This document shows, one piece after another, positions 1 to 9,039 of a stretch of 64,000 nt of DNA. Position 1 is the stretch's first letter. Each line of letters starts with the position of its first letter. Made by a program: the position numbers and the translations under genes. Below the pieces are notes generated by a model. The model saw only the letters and a program-made list of their open reading frames with translations. It had not been told where the DNA came from and searched no databases. The stretch covers positions 155,413-219,412 of the forward strand of contig CAZJYX010000003.1 in the NCBI GenBank assembly GCA_964550375.1, written 5' to 3'. Origin of the DNA: JAAYXS01 sp964550375 (GTDB lineage Bacteria > Planctomycetota > Phycisphaerae > UBA1845 > Fen-1342).

Positions 1-693
1 CATGCTCTTGGGGATGTTGTCGCGCACGAGGCAGACGCCGTCCACGCGGTAGCGCACGCGGACGCGGTCGGCCATCGGCTCCACGTGAATGTCCGAGGCC
101 CGGCCGCGCACCGCCTCGCGGATGATCAGGTCAATCAGCTTGATAACGGGGGCGTCGGCATCGGCCTCGGCCAGTTGCTTCTGGTACTCGCTCTGTTCCT
201 GCTTGAGCAGCTCGCCGTCCCGGTCGATCTCCTCGATGGCCTCGTCGACGCTGGTGCCGGCATCCTTGATGAACGTGGAGATGAAGCGCTCGATCTTGCT
301 GACGGGCGCCAGGGCGCACTCGATCTCCATGTTGAGGCGGAAGCGCAGTAGGTCGAGCAACTCGAGATCCAAGGGGTCGGAGATGATTACCTTCATGCGA
401 CCATCCTCGACGCTCAGCGGCAGAATCTTGTACTGCGAGATCAGCTTCGTGGGGACCAGGTCCAGCGCTGAAGTGACGCCGACGTTCTTGTCCAGGTCCA
501 CGTATTCCAGGTCGAACTGACTGGCCAGGGCCTTGGTGACGTCCTCCTCCTTGACCAGCTCGAGCTCTACCAGCGCCTCGCCAATGCGTTTGCCGTGCTC
601 GGAGGCGTAGCTGATCGCATCCGCGAGCGCGTTGGGCGACAAGAGGTTCCAGCCGACGAGAATCTCGCCAAGTCTCTTACGACGTCCAGGCAT
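1..693 (-). CDS. GspE/PilB-type secretion or pilus ATPase, N-terminal part (runs off window)
   Basis: Open to the window edge, so only the first 231 residues are visible. It starts at ATG 693 with MPGRRKRLGEILV. The visible part matches the MshEN/T2SSE N-terminal domain of type II secretion and type IV pilus assembly ATPases (LVKEEDVTKALASQ, then YVDLDKN). It continues into the start of the ATPase core (IIREAVRGRASDIHVEP, then VRYRVDGV), a hallmark of GspE/PilB/MshE. Walker A and B lie outside the window. GspE and PilB cannot be separated from this part. A prepilin-like protein at 39371-40078 is a possible substrate type, but it is not linked to this gene. Confidence 0.9.
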   Translation of the reverse strand, partial: MPGRRKRLGEILVGWNLLSPNALADAISYASEHGKRIGEALVELELVKEEDVTKALASQFDLEYVDLDKNVGVTSALDLVPTKLISQYKILPLSVEDGRMKVIISDPLDLELLDLLRFRLNMEIECALAPVSKIERFISTFIKDAGTSVDEAIEEIDRDGELLKQEQSEYQKQLAEADADAPVIKLIDLIIREAVRGRASDIHVEPMADRVRVRYRVDGVCLVRDNIPKSM

Positions 694-856
694 CCGTTCT
701 CCCTCGGACGACGGCCAGTGGCCGCTGGTCCGTTCAGCATCGGAACTGCTAATTCTTCCCGGATCGCGCGGCAAAAGCAAGGACGAGCGCGGCAGCGCTC
801 GGCCGCGCGCCGCCCAGCAAACGCACTCCGCAGTGCCGGCCGGGGCTCAGCTCGTG

Positions 857-2239
857 TCAGTGCGCGCCGAAACGCGCAAGGAGCAGATCCCGGAACGGCT
901 CGTAGGTGACGCCCATCGTCTCAGAATGCTCGGGCAAATCCTCCAGCCCGGCCAGGCTCGGCGGCACCGCCGGATCGATGCCCAGAATGGCGCGAATCTC
1001 CTCGGGGAACTTGGCCGGGTGGGCGGTCTCGACGGAGACGGCGACCCGTTCAGCCATCTCCGGCTGGTCCGCCAGGAAGGCCGTCAGGCCGGCCCAGCCA
1101 ACCGCGCCGTGCGGCTCCAGGAGCACGCCGTGCTGGTCGTGGGCGGCTCGGATCGTGCGGCGCGTCAAGTCGTCGTCGATGCTCAGTGCGTACAGGTCGG
1201 TCCGCAGTTGCTCCATATCCGGCGACTCCCGCAGTGCACCGGTCTCGTCGAGCCAACCGCCGTAGAGGTCCACCAGCCGCGCCAGGTTCGAGGGGTGTCC
1301 GACGTTCATAGCGTTCGAGATGCACACGCGGGAGGGGGAGATCTTCCGATAACTCCCGGTGCGCAGGAAGACCGGCACCTCATCGTTGGCGTTCGTCGCG
1401 ATCACCAGCCGGGCGATCGGCACGCCCATCCGACCGGCAATGGTCGTACCCATCATGTTCCCGAAGTTCCCGGACGGCACGCAGAAGACAATCGGCTCGC
1501 CCCGGGCGGCATCCGCCAAGTTGACGTAGGCGTAGACGTAGTAGACCGCCTGCGGGAGCAGCCGGCCGATGTTGATCGAGTTGGCGCTGGTGAGGCGCAC
1601 GCCGGCCAGGGCTGGATCCGCGAAGGCCTGTTTCACGAGGGCCTGGCAGTCGTCAAACTGCCCGTCGACGCCAATGGTCGTGACGTTGCCGCCAATGGTC
1701 GTCATTTGCTTGCGCTGGCGGTCGGAGACCTCCGCGGGCGGGAACAGCACCACGACACGCACGTTTGGCACACCGTGGTAGGCGTGCGCCACGGCACTGC
1801 CGGTGTCGCCGGACGTGGCGGTCAGTATGACGAGCTCGCCGCCCTGCCGAGCCACAAGCGTGCTCATCCAGCGGGCCATCATGCGGGCGGCGAAGTCCTT
1901 GAACGAGGCGGTCGGGCCGCGGTCGAGGCGCAGCAGGTAGCGACGTGGTTCGACCTGCTCCAGCGGCACGTCGTAGTCGTATGCGTCGGTGCACATCGCA
2001 GCCAACTGGGCGTCACCAAATACGCCCGCCGTGTAGCGGGTGAGCACGGCCCGGGCTACGTCCGGATATGGCCGGCCGGCGAGGGCGGCCAGCTCGGCCC
2101 GGCTGAGTGCCGGAAACCGCTCCGGCAGGAACAGGCCACGGTCGGCGGCCTGGCCCTGCAAGAGGGCTTCGGCCAGGGTGGCGCGTGGGGCCTGCCGGTT
2201 GGTGCTGTAATAGCGAATGCAATCGTTCGTGCCGGTCAT
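857..2239 (-). CDS. thrC: Threonine synthase
   Basis: A 460-residue PLP enzyme converting O-phosphohomoserine to threonine in the cytoplasm. The N-terminus (IRYYSTN, then DRGLFLPE) is typical of ThrC. The PLP lysine is K114 in PTASFKDF. The phosphate/PLP loop is TSGDTGSA and a second substrate loop is PSGNFGN. The ATG at 2239 was chosen because GAGGA lies 5 bases upstream; an in-frame TTG at 2257 would add six residues. It is transcribed divergently from a Cys/Met-metabolism PLP enzyme (2456-3877), so both enzymes flanking the homoserine branch point sit together. No attenuator was seen. Confidence 0.96.
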   Translation of the reverse strand: MTGTNDCIRYYSTNRQAPRATLAEALLQGQAADRGLFLPERFPALSRAELAALAGRPYPDVARAVLTRYTAGVFGDAQLAAMCTDAYDYDVPLEQVEPRRYLLRLDRGPTASFKDFAARMMARWMSTLVARQGGELVILTATSGDTGSAVAHAYHGVPNVRVVVLFPPAEVSDRQRKQMTTIGGNVTTIGVDGQFDDCQALVKQAFADPALAGVRLTSANSINIGRLLPQAVYYVYAYVNLADAARGEPIVFCVPSGNFGNMMGTTIAGRMGVPIARLVIATNANDEVPVFLRTGSYRKISPSRVCISNAMNVGHPSNLARLVDLYGGWLDETGALRESPDMEQLRTDLYALSIDDDLTRRTIRAAHDQHGVLLEPHGAVGWAGLTAFLADQPEMAERVAVSVETAHPAKFPEEIRAILGIDPAVPPSLAGLEDLPEHSETMGVTYEPFRDLLLARFGAH

Positions 2240-2455
2240 GCGGGTCCTCACGATCAAGCGTCATGGGCGCGGCAGACCTGAGAGGGGTGTTCCCGCACAC
2301 AGGCCGCCTGAAGCGATCATATTACGCCCGGTCCGCCTGGCGAGAAACGCGCTGCTGCGCGGGGCCGAGCGGCTTACGCTTGGCGAAGGCCGAGCGCGTT
2401 GCTAAACTGGGGCTTCTGGGCGTGTTAGTACGCTTCTTGACGCAGGAGAACGCAG

Positions 2456-3877
2456 ATGTTTGGTGGTGAAGAGGTCGTAATCACACCGGGGATGCAGAAG
2501 TACATCGACAAGAACAACGCTTACCTGGCCCGCCGATCCAAGTACATCCGCGAAGTCGTCAAGAAGTGGAAGTTCGACACCATCGCTGTCCACGGCCTGT
2601 ACTCGGTCGAGGACGCCATTGAGGACTACCAGGGCGCGATAATTGAGCCTATCTTCATGAGTGCCTCGCAGGCCTACCGCGACTCGGACGAGATGGCCGC
2701 GGCCCTGGCGTACCTGATCCCGACCTGGTGCTACTCGCGCATCGCCAACCCGTCAACGTACTACTACGAATGGACGCTGGCGCTGCTCGAGGGCTACGGC
2801 TTTGACGGGGAGACGTCCTGCTGCTCGACGTCGTCCGGCATGGCCGCGATCATGACGGCTGTGCAGCCCTTCCTGGTGCACCGCGCACACAACAAGCCCG
2901 AGCCGCGCAACTTCCTGGCCACGGCCCAGTGCTACGGCGGCACGTTCCAGCAGTTCAACGTGCGCCTGATGGAGGAGCGCGACATCGAGTGCCGCTGGAT
3001 CCAGGACCCGACCAACATCGATGCCTGGGCGTCCAAGATCGACAAGAACACGCGCTTTCTCTACGGCGAGCTGCCGAGCAATCCCGGGCAGGGCTTCTTC
3101 GACATCGCCGCGGTCGCCGACCTGGCGCACAGCCACAATCTTCCGCTGATCTGCGACGCGACAGTGGCCTCGCCGGCGTTGTTGCGGCCCATCTCTCATG
3201 GCGCGGATATCGTGGTGCAATCGGCCACGAAGAGCCTGACGACCAGCGGCTTCGGCGTGTGCGGCGCCATCATCGCCCGGCAGAACATCGCAACGAGCAT
3301 CGACAACGACGACATGAAGAAGGACTTCTGCTCGTACGTGAAATACCTGCCCAACCGTGACTACGGCCCCAACCTGCACCCCATGCAGGCCATCATGACG
3401 CTCAACGATATCCGGACGCTGCGCTCCAAGATGGACCTCTTGAGCCGCAATACCATGAAGGTGGCGGAGTTTCTGCGGGGGCATCCGCGCATCGAGAGCG
3501 TCGCGTATCTCGGGCTGCCGAGCCATCCGCTGCACGAGCTGGCCAGCAAGTACATGTGGCTGGTCGACTCCGAGCACGACGAGCAGTACGGCCGGCCGGT
3601 GAACCGCTACGGCCACCTGATGTCATTCTGCGTCAAGGGCGGGCCGGAACAGACCAGGCAGTTCTTTGATGGGCTGCAGCGCATCTGGCGCGCCACCGAC
3701 CTGGGCCGGATCAAGAGCGTGGCGACGATTCCGGCCATCTCGACGCATCAGCAACAGGGCGAGGCCGGCCGCCAACTGGCCAGCATCCCGCCCAACATGG
3801 TGCGTCTGTGCGTCGGCGGCGAACATGCGGACGACACCATCGCCGACCTGGACCAGGCACTCGGCCGCGTCAAGTAG
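2456..3877 (+). CDS. Cys/Met metabolism PLP-dependent enzyme (cystathionine gamma-synthase / O-acylhomoserine sulfhydrylase family)
   Basis: A 473-residue fold-type I PLP enzyme of the Cys/Met_Meta_PP family, acting in transsulfuration or direct sulfhydrylation of activated homoserine, or in methionine breakdown. The PLP lysine is K259 in QSATKSLTT. Other family signatures are CSTSSGMAAI (PLP phosphate loop), YGELPSNPG and ICDATVASP. The N-terminal extension of about 60 residues is longer than in classical MetB. ATG 2456 follows GGAG at suitable spacing. Divergent pairing with threonine synthase supports a role near the homoserine branch point. The exact substrate cannot be read from the sequence. 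Confidence 0.88.
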   Translation: MFGGEEVVITPGMQKYIDKNNAYLARRSKYIREVVKKWKFDTIAVHGLYSVEDAIEDYQGAIIEPIFMSASQAYRDSDEMAAALAYLIPTWCYSRIANPSTYYYEWTLALLEGYGFDGETSCCSTSSGMAAIMTAVQPFLVHRAHNKPEPRNFLATAQCYGGTFQQFNVRLMEERDIECRWIQDPTNIDAWASKIDKNTRFLYGELPSNPGQGFFDIAAVADLAHSHNLPLICDATVASPALLRPISHGADIVVQSATKSLTTSGFGVCGAIIARQNIATSIDNDDMKKDFCSYVKYLPNRDYGPNLHPMQAIMTLNDIRTLRSKMDLLSRNTMKVAEFLRGHPRIESVAYLGLPSHPLHELASKYMWLVDSEHDEQYGRPVNRYGHLMSFCVKGGPEQTRQFFDGLQRIWRATDLGRIKSVATIPAISTHQQQGEAGRQLASIPPNMVRLCVGGEHADDTIADLDQALGRVK

Positions 3878-3946
3878 TGTGCGGCCAGGACGACGCCACA
3901 GGGCTGGGGCCCCTGCCGCTTGCCTTCGGCCGGTGCTACCGCGGCG

Positions 3947-4537
3947 CTAGCCGGCTTTCTGCAGGTTCTGGGCGACGAAGTCCCAGTTTACCAGGTGATC
4001 CAGGAACACCGAGACGTAGCTGGGCCGGGCGTTGCGGTAGTCGATGTAGTACGCGTGCTCCCACACGTCAACCGTCAGCAGCGCCACCTGGCCGTGCTTC
4101 ATGGGCAGGTCTGCGTTCGGCGTCTGCGTGACCTTGAGCTTCTTGCCCTCCAGCACCAGCCAGGCCCAGCCGGAGCCGAACTGCGTCGCGGCCGCCGCGC
4201 TGAACTGCTCCTTGAACTGGTCGAATGAGCCGAAATCGCGGTTGATGGCGTCCGCGATGGCACCCGTCGGCTGGCCGCCACCGGCGGGCTTCATGCAGTG
4301 CCAGTAGAACGTGTGGTTCCAGACCTGGGCGGCGTTGTTCAGAATGCCGCCGGGCTGGGCCGCCATGATGATCTCTTCAAGGGACTGGTCGTCCTGGGGC
4401 GTGCCGGCGATGAGCTTGCCGAGATTGGTGACGTAGGCGTTGTGATGCTTGCCGTAGTGGAATTCCAGCGTCTCCGCACTCAGGTGGGGCGCCAGGGCGT
4501 CCCGGGCGTAGGGCAGTTCGGGAAGCGTGATTGACAT
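3947..4537 (-). CDS. sodB: Superoxide dismutase, Fe-type
   Basis: A 196-residue superoxide dismutase of the Fe/Mn family that converts superoxide to hydrogen peroxide and oxygen. All four metal ligands are visible: H27 (EFHYGKHH), H75 (WNHTFYWH), D157 and H161 (DVWEHAYYIDYRN). Q71 in NNAAQVWNHTFYW is the second-sphere glutamine typical of the iron enzyme, whereas Mn enzymes usually carry it near the C-terminus. There is no signal peptide, so it is cytoplasmic. ATG 4537 has GGAG upstream. It is a single gene convergent with the PLP enzyme before it. A cambialistic enzyme is possible. Confidence 0.97.
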   Translation of the reverse strand: MSITLPELPYARDALAPHLSAETLEFHYGKHHNAYVTNLGKLIAGTPQDDQSLEEIIMAAQPGGILNNAAQVWNHTFYWHCMKPAGGGQPTGAIADAINRDFGSFDQFKEQFSAAAATQFGSGWAWLVLEGKKLKVTQTPNADLPMKHGQVALLTVDVWEHAYYIDYRNARPSYVSVFLDHLVNWDFVAQNLQKAG

Positions 4538-4781
4538 GAGCGCATCTCCAATGATTCAACCCGGTTAGTGTACCTGCCGCGCCGGCCCGCACCTCGCGGC
4601 TGACAGTCGGTACTCCCGACCGGCGGCGCCCGCCGAGGGAGCCGGTTGCCGGTCGGACCACGTGTGCATTCTGCGCATTGTGGGCGGGGATGCAACGGTC
4701 CCGCCCGGTCGGATGGCACATGACCGCGAACAAGTCGGCAGCCGGTCGCCGACCTGAGTGGTCGCTTTTGCCGCGTTTTAA

Positions 4782-4854
4782 TGAGGGTGCAGGGACTCGA
4801 ACCCTGGACCCACGGCTTAAAAGGCCGTTGCTCTACCGACTGAGCTACACCCTC
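4782..4854 (-). tRNA. tRNA-Lys (anticodon UUU)
   Basis: A 73-base cloverleaf read on the minus strand. The acceptor stem pairs GAGGGTG with CACCCTC and has discriminator A. The D arm contains GTAGCTCAGTCGGTAGAG. The anticodon stem is ACGGC/GCCGT and encloses loop CTTTTAA, giving anticodon UUU. The T arm is CCAGGGTTCGAGTCCCTG. CCA is not encoded. A sigma70-like promoter lies upstream at 4937-4964. Confidence 0.98.
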
Positions 4855-4936
4855 GGGGCACTCACGCGGCGCCTGAGCGAGCGCGGGCGACCAACTCAAG
4901 CGATCACCGCGTCCGTATCCGAGACAACGCCTGAGC

Positions 4937-4964
4937 ATTATACCTGGACGCGAAGCACGGCCAA
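4937..4964 (-). promoter_or_regulatory. Putative sigma70-type promoter of tRNA-Lys
   Basis: On the minus strand TTGGCC (4959-4964) and a perfect TATAAT (4937-4942) are separated by 16 bases. Transcription would begin near 4930, about 75 bases before the mature tRNA 5' end, which would leave a leader for RNase P to remove. Confidence 0.6.
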
Positions 4965-5194
4965 GACCGAACGAGGGTGAACGCCAGGGCTGCCGTTTAT
5001 TCTGCGGCAGGGCACCGGCCGGCAGGTGTTGCAGCGCGAACGGGAAACTCATACGCGCGTGTCGAAACGATGCGGGCCGTCTCGCGACGGCGAACACGGC
5101 CGGCGCATAAGCATGTTCCCCGCACGCGCTGGCACCGCTGAACGGATCACCGACCTGGCTTCGCGATAGCTTCCCGGCGATTACGGCCTGCGAT

Positions 5195-5857
5195 CTACTC
5201 CGCAGGCTTCAGGGACTCCTGGACGACGGTCTCGATGGTTGAGAGCCAGGCCGGAATGTCCTGCGGCACGCGCGAGGTGACGAGTCGTCCGTCGCGCATG
5301 ACTTCCTGATCCTCGTATATGGCGCCGGCACCCTTGAGCTCGTCAGCCATTCCCGGGTAGCAGGTCATCTTACGCCCCTGCACGACATCGGCCGTCACCA
5401 GCACCTGCGGGCCGTGACAGATCGCCGCGACGGGCCGGCCCAACTGGACGAAGTCGCGGGTAAACTTGACCACTTCCGCGCTGCGGCGGATCTTGTCCGG
5501 GGCCTTTCCACCCGGCAGCACCAGCAGGTCGAAGTCCCCGGCCACCACGTCCGTAACCGACTTATGGACGAGTAGCTGGACGTCACTGTTGTACGCCTTC
5601 ACCTTACCGCGCTGCGGGCCGATGACCGTTACCGCAGCGCCGCGATTGGTCAGGAACGCGATCGGCATCAGCGCCTCGGCGTCCTGGAATCCTTCGCCGG
5701 TCAGCACGGCTACTCTCAGGCCCTTGAAGGGCAGCTCTGTCTTCTTCACGTTGGGTTGCTCCGCAGATTTGTGGTCGTCGGCCAGGGCCGGCAGCGGCCC
5801 GAACGGAACGCCCAGCACAAACGCCAACGTCGCCGTCAAGACCATCGTGGTACGCAT
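5195..5857 (-). CDS. Secreted DJ-1/PfpI family protein
   Basis: A 220-residue protein with an N-terminal signal peptide (MRTTMVLTATLAFVLG, cleavage near LPALA), followed by a DJ-1/PfpI class I glutamine-amidotransferase-like domain. The expected nucleophile is C147 in AAICHGPQ. The family acid lies in GFQDAEALMP and an oxyanion-type loop in LPGGKAPDKI. Members act as proteases, deglycases or chaperones; export is less usual and would place this one in the periplasm. ATG 5857 is preceded by AAGGAG. The reading frame stays open upstream to 6220 but no coding signal supports that extension. It may be a single-gene unit. Confidence 0.88.
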   Translation of the reverse strand: MRTTMVLTATLAFVLGVPFGPLPALADDHKSAEQPNVKKTELPFKGLRVAVLTGEGFQDAEALMPIAFLTNRGAAVTVIGPQRGKVKAYNSDVQLLVHKSVTDVVAGDFDLLVLPGGKAPDKIRRSAEVVKFTRDFVQLGRPVAAICHGPQVLVTADVVQGRKMTCYPGMADELKGAGAIYEDQEVMRDGRLVTSRVPQDIPAWLSTIETVVQESLKPAE

Positions 5858-6066
5858 TTCTCGTCTCCTTCTCTGAAGCTCGCGGGGCCCCACGCGCCCC
5901 TGATTGACGATCTCCCGAGCACCAAGGCCGATCGGGCTAGTAGTTGTTTCGAAGGAGATTATAGGCCGGGGTCCATACGCCAGACGGCGATTCGCCAAGT
6001 TACACACGCAATTCCGAGCGTCACAGTCGCCAAGACCAGGGAGAGCCGGCCGGCTCGCGACCCGGC

Positions 6067-7545
6067 TCACGTCTCGGGGTCGGCAACGCGTTCGGCAGCC
6101 CGCCGGATTCCCTGCAACATACCGTTGAATACCACGCCATGCAGCGGCATCACTGCGTACCAGTAAGCCAGGCCTGACAGTCCCCGCGGCTTGAAACGCG
6201 CGGTTTGTATCAGGGTGCATGTTGCCGTCGCTCGTTTGTCCGGGCGAATCTCGAAACTGAGCAGCGCCTCGCCCGGCAACTTCATCTCGGCCCGGAGTTC
6301 GAGGCGTCGATGGACCTCAACTCCCGTCACGCGCCAGAAATCCAGCGCATCGCCATACGCGAGCCGCGCCGGATCGCGCCGGCCGCGGCGCAGGCCCGGT
6401 CCGCCCATCAGGCGATCGAGCCAGCCGCGGACGCGCCAGAGCCATTCGGCGGCGTAGTAGCCCTGGTCGCCACCAATCCGAGCGACAGTGTCGTAGACGA
6501 CCTCCGGCGACGCGTTTACCTCCGTCCAGCGCCGATCCACGAAGACCTTGCCGCCCGACCAGTCCGGATCGCCGGGCAACGGGCCGGCGTCGAACCAGGC
6601 CGTCTCGATGTCATGGGCACGCGTATTGCCCAGCGCGGCGTCGATTGCTTCGCGGATGGTCAAGAGGCGCTGCGGCATGAGGCGGGCTGCCGAGTCGTCG
6701 CGGCAGACAACCCGGTTCCGCAGCCCCTCAGCGAGTGGCCGCGCGATCCGGTGGCTAATGGGTGTCACCAGGTGAATCCAGAGGGAGCTCAGTCGCGGCG
6801 TCAGCACAGGTACCGGTATGATGATGCGCTTGCGCAACCCCAGGGCGGCGGCCATGACCTGCATGATCTCCCGGTAGGTTATGACCTCGGCCCCGCCGAC
6901 ATCGAGCGTTCGGCCGATGGTCGCGGGGCATGCCAGGCAGTTGACCAGGTAGTGCAGAACGTTCTGAATGGCGATCGGCTGCGACGGGGTGCTGACCCAG
7001 CGGGGCGTGACCATCACCGGCAGCCGCTCGACGAGGTATCGCAGAATCTCGAACGAAGCGGATCCGGCCCCGATGATCATGGCAGCGCGGAACACCGTTA
7101 CCGGCACGGGGCCTGACGCCAGGGCGCTCTCCACCTCGCGGCGCGAAGCGAGATGCTCACTGAGTCGCGCCCCAGTCTCTCCCAGCCCGCCGAGGTAGAC
7201 GACGCGCTCCAAGCGCGCCGCGGCTGCCGCTTCGGCGAATGTCCGCGCCAACATGCGATCGCGCTCGCGGTACGCCGGTCCGGCGGCCATCATCGAATGC
7301 ACGAGGTAGTATGCCGGACCGCAGCCGCGCATGGCATGTATCAGCGGTTCGCGATCACTCACGTCGCAGCGCACGACTGACACGCGCGCATCGTCAACCC
7401 AGGGACGTGCCCCCAGCTTGCGCGGCTCGCGGGCCAAGCAGCGGACCCGATACCCCGCCGCCAGGAGCCGCGCGACGAGCCGGCCGCCGATGTAACCGGT
7501 TGCCCCCGTGACCAATACCGGCTTTCGTTCGTTGGCGGCAGTCAT
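6067..7545 (-). CDS. SDR-type NAD(P)-binding protein with C-terminal DUF2867 domain
   Basis: A 492-residue protein. The N-terminal 300 residues are an atypical/extended SDR fold with the nucleotide loop TGATGYIGGRL and RDVSDREPLIHAMRG-like spacing typical of the NmrA/YbjT group. The C-terminal 170 residues match DUF2867 (FVDRRWTEV, then YAAEWLWRVRGWLDRLMGG and PGLRRGRRDPARL). ATG 7545 has GAGG nearby. The substrate is unknown. The gene is divergent from folE and sits beside BLUF, DCC and lipocalin genes; SDR-DUF2867 proteins recur in light-induced clusters of other bacteria, so a photo-oxidative stress role is inferred from context. Confidence 0.85.
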   Translation of the reverse strand: MTAANERKPVLVTGATGYIGGRLVARLLAAGYRVRCLAREPRKLGARPWVDDARVSVVRCDVSDREPLIHAMRGCGPAYYLVHSMMAAGPAYRERDRMLARTFAEAAAAARLERVVYLGGLGETGARLSEHLASRREVESALASGPVPVTVFRAAMIIGAGSASFEILRYLVERLPVMVTPRWVSTPSQPIAIQNVLHYLVNCLACPATIGRTLDVGGAEVITYREIMQVMAAALGLRKRIIIPVPVLTPRLSSLWIHLVTPISHRIARPLAEGLRNRVVCRDDSAARLMPQRLLTIREAIDAALGNTRAHDIETAWFDAGPLPGDPDWSGGKVFVDRRWTEVNASPEVVYDTVARIGGDQGYYAAEWLWRVRGWLDRLMGGPGLRRGRRDPARLAYGDALDFWRVTGVEVHRRLELRAEMKLPGEALLSFEIRPDKRATATCTLIQTARFKPRGLSGLAYWYAVMPLHGVVFNGMLQGIRRAAERVADPET

Positions 7546-7855
7546 TGGCAGCCTCGGTTCGCGGCACGTGGTCGAGGTCACTGCTGGGCGGATGGGCTGT
7601 GCCGCGCTCCCAGCCTCCTCGGGCGAACGCTCTCTCAACTCTGCGGGAGTGATTATGGCCAGTGACCGGTCGGGCAGGAAGCGAGCGGATCGCAGCGGGC
7701 AGGCTGACAATGATTCTCGACCATGAACTGGCGCTGGAGCCACCAATAGAGGATGCGGATCGTCTAGCCGCCGCGGCGCGCGCAACAGCCGTATACTCGG
7801 CGCCGCATGACGCACGCTGATGCAAGGGATATACTCGTGCCGTGAGGAGATCAAC

Positions 7856-8569
7856 GTGGCTGAGAAGGGTCATATCCCGGGCGGCGGGACGCCGGTAGCG
7901 GGTCGTATTCGCCGGCGCCTCAGCGCGGCCGGTAGGCGGTTCCACGCCAACGACAGTATTGCCGAGTTCATCGAGCCCGGAGAACTTGACACCCTGCAAA
8001 GCGAGGTCCAGGCCAAGCTGCAGGACGTTCTGGATGCGCTCGTGATCGACACCGCCAGCGATCACAATACTCAGGACACCGCCCGCCGCGTGGCCAAGAT
8101 GTTCATCCACGAGGTCTTTCGCGGGCGCTATGCGCCGATGCCGCCGGTGACGGAGTTCCCCAATATCGCGCGGCTCAACGAGTTGATGATCGTGGGGCCC
8201 GTGCTGGTACGCAGCGCCTGCCCGCACCACCTGTGCCCGATCATCGGCCGGCTCTGGGTGGGCGTGATGCCCAACGAGCATTCGGCCCTGATCGGGCTGT
8301 CGAAGTACGCCCGGCTGGTGGAGTGGGTAATGGCGCGCCCGCAGATCCAGGAGGAGGCGATCGTGCAACTGGCCGACCTCTTGCAGGAGAAGATGCGTCC
8401 GGACGGCCTGGCGGTCATCATGCGGGCGGATCATTACTGCATGCAGTGGCGCGGCGTGAAGGATATGGACTCCAAGATGACTAACAGCGTGATGCGCGGC
8501 AGCTTCCTGAAGAACCCCAATCTCCGCCGCGAGTTTCTGGCGCTGCTGAACGAACGCGACCAGTCGTGA
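7856..8569 (+). CDS. folE: GTP cyclohydrolase I
   Basis: A 237-residue homolog of GTP cyclohydrolase I, which makes dihydroneopterin triphosphate from GTP. The zinc ligands are C122 and H125 (SACPHHLCPI) and C195 (HYCMQWRGV). ARRVAKMF and SKYARLVEW are further family motifs. The GTG at 7856 was chosen because GAGGAG is 8 bases upstream; an in-frame ATG at 7820 lacks a good ribosome site. The product feeds folate, queuosine or pterin cofactors. It lies 10 bases before the BLUF gene, so the two are probably co-transcribed, which suggests a pterin supply linked to light. Confidence 0.93.
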   Translation: MAEKGHIPGGGTPVAGRIRRRLSAAGRRFHANDSIAEFIEPGELDTLQSEVQAKLQDVLDALVIDTASDHNTQDTARRVAKMFIHEVFRGRYAPMPPVTEFPNIARLNELMIVGPVLVRSACPHHLCPIIGRLWVGVMPNEHSALIGLSKYARLVEWVMARPQIQEEAIVQLADLLQEKMRPDGLAVIMRADHYCMQWRGVKDMDSKMTNSVMRGSFLKNPNLRREFLALLNERDQS

Positions 8570-8579
8570 GGGAACCGTG

Positions 8580-9008
8580 ATGCTCGTGCGCTTGATTTAC
8601 GCCAGCCGATCCACGCAGCCGGTCGACGACGGCATGATCCGGAGCATTCTCGATCAGTCCGGCCGGCACAATGTCGCCGCCGGCATCACCGGCGTGCTGT
8701 GCGTTTGCCACGGCGATATCTTCATGCAGGCACTCGAAGGCGGCCGGGACGAGGTGAACCAGCTATACGCCAAGCTGATACGCGATGCCCGCCACACCGA
8801 TGTCACGCTGCTGGACTACGCCGAGATCGGCGAGCGGCGTTTCTCGAGCTGGCGGATGGGACGGGTGGACCTGGACAAGCTCAACCTGGGGGTCATCCTG
8901 AGATACTCGGAGAGGCCGCAGTTGGACCCGTTTCAAATCTCCGGGCGGGCCGCCTTGGCACTACTGGAAGAGCTCGTGAGCATGGCAGCGATCATGGGTG
9001 GGGATTGA
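8580..9008 (+). CDS. Short BLUF-domain blue-light photoreceptor
   Basis: A 142-residue stand-alone BLUF (FAD-binding blue-light sensor) protein. All photocycle residues are present at nearly canonical numbering: Y7 (RLIYASR), N31 (RHNVAAGITG), Q50 (FMQALEG), W91 and M93 (SSWRMG). It should therefore bind flavin and photoswitch. The roughly 45-residue tail after the core has no output enzyme, so it must signal by protein contact, as PixD, YcgF/BluF or PplA do. GAGGG precedes ATG 8580 and overlaps the folE stop. The best partner candidate is the MerR-like regulator at 10847-11749. Confidence 0.95.
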   Translation: MLVRLIYASRSTQPVDDGMIRSILDQSGRHNVAAGITGVLCVCHGDIFMQALEGGRDEVNQLYAKLIRDARHTDVTLLDYAEIGERRFSSWRMGRVDLDKLNLGVILRYSERPQLDPFQISGRAALALLEELVSMAAIMGGD

Positions 9009-9039
9009 CGCCGCGCCGGTTGTTTGACGTCCCGGCCAG

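Noticed and set aside
632..2281. Long plus-strand open frame of 549 codons
   Set aside because: It is antisense to threonine synthase, whose PLP motifs are complete; the frame has no domain and only reflects high GC.
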